DNA from: Halorubrum ezzemoulense DSM 17463
GTDB taxonomy: Archaea; Halobacteriota; Halobacteria; Halobacteriales; Haloferacaceae
Direction: 5' to 3'
Length of the DNA stretch: 64,000 nucleotides
Assembly (NCBI RefSeq): GCF_002114285.1
Contig: NZ_NEDJ01000011.1
Span: forward strand, 1 to 64,000
Position 1 is the first letter of the stretch. The number at the start of each line of letters is the position of its first letter. A model generated the notes under the pieces. That model was not told the DNA's origin. It did not search any database and worked only from the letters and a program-made list of their open reading frames with translations. The translations under genes were made by a program, and so were the position numbers. Shown one piece after another: positions 61,084-64,000 of this stretch.

Positions 61084-62499
61084 ATGGACGGCCCCGAGCC
61101 CGACGAGACGCGCGACACCGCGCCTTCACCCGCCGACGTCGAGGACCCCGACGCCGTCGACGCGGACACCGGAGAGGGAGAGCTCGAACGGACGATCGGG
61201 CTCGCCGGCGGCCTCGCGATCGGCATCGGCACGATGATCGGTGCGGGGATCTTCGTGTTCCCGGGGCTCGCGGCCGAGAACGCCGGACCGGCGGCCGCCG
61301 CGTCGTTCGCGATCGGCGCAGTGGTCGCCCTGCTGGTCGCGCTGCCGGCCGCCGAACTCGCCACGGCGATGCCGCGCAGCGGCGGCGGCTACTTCTTCAT
61401 CTCGCGGGGGCTGGGCACCGGCCCGGGCGCGGTGGTCGGGCTCGGCCTCTGGCTCGGGCTCGTGTTCGCCTCCGCGTTCTACCTCGTCGGGCTCGGGAGC
61501 TACGCCGGGCAGGTGTTCCTCGAGGCGGGGATCGCGCTCCCGGTCGACCCTGCGGTCCCGCTCGGCGTCGCGTTCGGCGTCGGGCTCACCGCGCTCAGCG
61601 TCTTCGGGACGGAGAACACGGCGGCGCTCCAGAACGCGATCGTGATCGTGTTGCTCGTTATCCTCACGCTGTTCCTGAGCTACGGGAGCCTCGACGCGCT
61701 GGGCGTCTTCGGGGCCGAGAGTACCCCCGAGCGCTTCTTCCCGCCCGGCGGGGCGCTTCCGGTTCTCCAGACCGCCGCGCTCGTGTTCACGTCGTACCTC
61801 GGCTTCGCGCAGGTCGCGACGGTCGCCGGGGACATCAAGGAGCCCTCGCGGAACCTCCCGCTGGCGATGGTCGGCTCCGTGGTCGTGGTCGGCGTCTTCT
61901 ACGTCGTCACCATCTTCGTGGCGACGAGCGCGTTCGGGAGCGCGCGGCTCGGCGAGTTCGGCGAGACCGCGATGGTCGAGGTCGCCCGCGAGTTCGTCGG
62001 CTTCCCCGGCGCGCTCGCCATAGTGATCGCCGGGCTGCTGGCGACGTTCTCCAGCGCGAACGCGTCGATACTCAGCGCGTCGCGGGCGGTGTACGCGGTG
62101 AGCCGCGACGACCTCATCCCCGAGGCCGCGAGTCGGGTCAACCTCGCGTACGGGACCCCGCACGTCGCCTTGGGGCTCGCCGGTGGCCCGATCGTCGTGC
62201 TCGCGGCGACGGGACAGGTGGAGCTGCTCGCGGAGGTGGCGTCGTTCCTCCACCTCGTGATGTACGGCCTGCTCTGCGTGGCGCTGGTCCGGCTCCGCCG
62301 CGAGCAGCCCGACTGGTACGCGCCCGCGTTCCGCTGTCCGGCCGGGGTCCCCGTCGCCGCCGTCGGCGGGGTCGCGAGCTTCGCGCTTATCGCGTTCATG
62401 CAGCCGGCGTCGATCGGCGTCGGCGTCGCGATCATGGTCGCCGCCTACGGCTGGTACCGGTACTACGCGACCGACGTGGAACTGAGAGGTGACTTCTAA
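61084..62499 (+). CDS. APC-family amino-acid transporter
   Basis: A 471-residue transporter of the amino acid-polyamine-organocation superfamily. After an acidic leader (about 1-38) comes the first helix with the glycine-rich substrate motif [19 protein letters not shown], then about eleven further helices, including [20 protein letters not shown] and [21 protein letters not shown] (the latter an APC consensus). Substrate cannot be named. The universal stress protein gene follows almost directly, a common haloarchaeal pairing in which the stress protein is thought to regulate the transporter. Confidence 0.9.
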   Translation: MDGPEPDETRDTAPSPADVEDPDAVDADTGEGELERTIGLAGGLAIGIGTMIGAGIFVFPGLAAENAGPAAAASFAIGAVVALLVALPAAELATAMPRSGGGYFFISRGLGTGPGAVVGLGLWLGLVFASAFYLVGLGSYAGQVFLEAGIALPVDPAVPLGVAFGVGLTALSVFGTENTAALQNAIVIVLLVILTLFLSYGSLDALGVFGAESTPERFFPPGGALPVLQTAALVFTSYLGFAQVATVAGDIKEPSRNLPLAMVGSVVVVGVFYVVTIFVATSAFGSARLGEFGETAMVEVAREFVGFPGALAIVIAGLLATFSSANASILSASRAVYAVSRDDLIPEAASRVNLAYGTPHVALGLAGGPIVVLAATGQVELLAEVASFLHLVMYGLLCVALVRLRREQPDWYAPAFRCPAGVPVAAVGGVASFALIAFMQPASIGVGVAIMVAAYGWYRYYATDVELRGDF

Positions 62500-62500
62500 G

Positions 62501-63337
62501 ATGTCCGACACACCCGCGAACGACGACGAGGCACAGCCCGGGACCGGCGAGGACGACTCAGGTCCCGAACCCGACGGCGAGGGACCGCCCGAGTCCGGGG
62601 GGGACGCGCGGCCCGACCCCGACCGGCCGTCGGTGTTGGTCCCGCTGGCGGTGTTGGAGGGGGAGTCGCTCCCCACCGGAACGCCCGAACTGCTCGCGAA
62701 CGCCCGCGTCGTGCTGCTCGGGTACCACGTGATCCCCGACCAGACCGCGACCGAGCAGGCGCGCGAGCAGTTCGGCGAGAAGGCCATGTCGAAGCTCGAC
62801 GAGTTCGCGGCCCGGCTCGCCGCGGCCGGGGCCGACGTCGAGACGCGGCTCGTGTTTACACACGACAAGGAGACGACGGTCGACCGGCTCAGCTACGAGT
62901 ACGACAGCCTCGCGGTGTTGGTCCCGAACAGCACGGACCGTGTGGAATCGGTCCTCGTGGCGCTCCGCGGGACCGTCGGCGCCAGCCGGAACGCCCGGCT
63001 CGTCGCCGGCCTGTTCGCCGACGCGGGCGTTGCGGTGACGCTGTACCACGCGCTCGACGAGGGGGAGTCCCGCGGCGACGGCGAGGCGTTCTTGAACGGG
63101 GTGAAAAGCGACCTCGCCGAGCGCGGGGTCGACTCGGACCGGGTCGAGCTGGTGGTGGAGACCGGTGACGTCCCGATCGACGACATCGCGAGCCGGGCCG
63201 AGTCGCACGACGCAGTCGTGATGGGCGAGACCGACCCGTCGGTCACCACGTTCGTCTTCGGGATGCCGTCGGAGCAGATCGCCGAGCGCTTCCTCGGCCC
63301 GGTGTTAGTCGTTCAGCGCGAGCGTCCGGAGGAGTAG
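62501..63337 (+). CDS. Universal stress protein with two UspA-like units
   Basis: A 278-residue soluble protein following the APC transporter. A low-complexity acidic leader of about 40 residues precedes a first Usp-like unit (SVLVPLAVLEGESLPTGT; ELLANARVVLLGYHVIPDQT), then a divergent unit (GTVGASRNARLVAGLFADAG; DRVELVVETGDVPIDDI) with a C-terminal VVMGETDPSVTTFVFGMPSEQ and FLGPVLVVQRE. ATG 62501 follows the transporter TAA by one base; an in-frame GTG at 62489 is an alternative. The usual ATP-binding GxGx(9)G pattern is incomplete, so nucleotide binding is uncertain. Confidence 0.8.
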   Translation: MSDTPANDDEAQPGTGEDDSGPEPDGEGPPESGGDARPDPDRPSVLVPLAVLEGESLPTGTPELLANARVVLLGYHVIPDQTATEQAREQFGEKAMSKLDEFAARLAAAGADVETRLVFTHDKETTVDRLSYEYDSLAVLVPNSTDRVESVLVALRGTVGASRNARLVAGLFADAGVAVTLYHALDEGESRGDGEAFLNGVKSDLAERGVDSDRVELVVETGDVPIDDIASRAESHDAVVMGETDPSVTTFVFGMPSEQIAERFLGPVLVVQRERPEE

Positions 63338-63386
63338 TCGGCGGCGACGCCGCCGGGAGCGCGTCGTCGCCGGCTGAGTAGAGCGC

Positions 63387-64000
63387 TCAGACCTCGTCCG
63401 CGGCCGCCTGTGCCTCTCGGAGCGTGAACTCGCCCTCGTATAACGCCGTCCCGACGACGACCGCGGCCGCGCCCGCCTCCTTCAGCGCGACCACGTCGTC
63501 GACCGCCGCCACGCCGCCGGAGGCGATCACCGGGATCTCGACCGCGTCGACCACGCTCGCGACCGCCTCGCGGTCGATCCCATCCAGCTGCCCCTCCACG
63601 TCGACGTTCGTGAAGAGGATCGCGCCGGCCCCCAGTTCCTCGTAGCGGGCGGCGGCCTCGGCGGGGTCGAGCCCGGTCCCCTCGGTCCAGCCAGAGACGA
63701 CGACCTCGCCGTCCTTCGCGTCGAGGCTGACGACGACGCTCCCCGGGTGGGTCTCGTCGATCTCCGCGACGATATCCGGGGTCTCGACCGCCGCGGTCCC
63801 GAGGATGACGCGGTCGAGCCCCAAGTCGAGCAGCGCGCGCGCGCCCTCGGCGGCCCGGATGCCGCCGCCGAGCTGGAGGCCGACCGCGTCCGCGCCGTCG
63901 CCGCCGACCGCGTCCACGACCGACTCGAGCGCGCCGGCGTTGACGCGCTCGCCCTCGAACGCGCCGTCGAGATCGACGAGGTGGAGGGTCTCGGCGCCCG
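63387..64000 (-). CDS. hisA: HisA (ProFAR isomerase), N-terminus cut by window edge
   Basis: The C-terminal three quarters of a (beta-alpha)8 barrel continue to the right edge without a start. Visible motifs are LHLVDLDGAF (catalytic Asp region), LQLGGGIRAAEGARALLDLG (phosphate-binding), ILGTAAVETPDIVAE, VVSLDAKDGEVVVSGWTEGTG, ILFTNVDVEGQLDGID and VIASGGVAAVDDVVALKEAG (second phosphate-binding). The match is to 1-(5-phosphoribosyl)-5-[(5-phosphoribosylamino)methylideneamino]imidazole-4-carboxamide isomerase rather than HisF. About 200 residues are present of roughly 240. Confidence 0.94.
   Translation of the reverse strand, partial: GAETLHLVDLDGAFEGERVNAGALESVVDAVGGDGADAVGLQLGGGIRAAEGARALLDLGLDRVILGTAAVETPDIVAEIDETHPGSVVVSLDAKDGEVVVSGWTEGTGLDPAEAAARYEELGAGAILFTNVDVEGQLDGIDREAVASVVDAVEIPVIASGGVAAVDDVVALKEAGAAAVVVGTALYEGEFTLREAQAAADEV

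Overview
The window looks like chromosomal DNA of an extremely halophilic archaeon (class Halobacteria, most like Halorubrum). G+C is very high, the predicted proteins are strongly acidic, and promoters are archaeal TATA boxes about 25-35 bases before start codons, implying many leaderless mRNAs. Diagnostic archaeal genes are present: a 186-residue TBP, RadA, an Orc1/Cdc6-family ATPase, a DUF1931 histone-fold protein, single and tandem TatC proteins, and LysW-dependent arginine synthesis. I see no insertion sequence, prophage or CRISPR array. Most of the window is ordinary core genome on both strands.

Layout. 0-1.3 kb: a non-coding left edge, tRNA-Arg(CCG), and two truncated gene ends meeting head to head. 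1.3-12.2 kb: sensor kinase, RimI-like acetyltransferase, oligoendopeptidase F, an unknown protein, M29 aminopeptidase, O-acetylhomoserine sulfhydrylase, an SPFH protein and small envelope proteins. 12.2-26.9 kb: uvrB, a hairpin-rich dispersed repeat, hisG, larB, DUF1931 protein, rpiA, orc, a tRNA-G10 methylase, tbp, an XPD-like helicase, an ACT-domain protein and radA. 27.1-30.5 kb: an ammonium transporter fused to a PII protein, preceded by a short overlapping leader ORF, then hemL.

30.6-40.4 kb is a complete LysW-type arginine pathway: argG-argH, then argW-argX-argC-argB-argD-argE with 1-4 base overlaps, then argF. An arginine-rich leaderless small ORF lies upstream of argG, and the LysW carrier has lost all four zinc cysteines. 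40.5-44.7 kb holds a second copy of the hairpin repeat and the divergent tatC pair, served by a 16-bp inverted promoter repeat. 44.8-54 kb: uvrA, a duplicated Tat-exported protein, ridA, a MutS2-like ATPase, larE and serB. 54-56 kb: crtY-blh, converting lycopene to beta-carotene to retinal. 56-64 kb: a frameshifted acetyltransferase, a flavoprotein, a cysteine-cluster protein, hisB, an APC transporter with a universal stress protein, and hisA running off the right edge.

The most interesting items are the Amt-PII fusion with a Phe at the PII modification site, the Arg-rich ORF before argG, the cysteine-free LysW, the triloop-hairpin repeat family, and several small decay or rearrangement scars. 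I did not find a clearly new multi-gene system; these are the best candidates for new biology.
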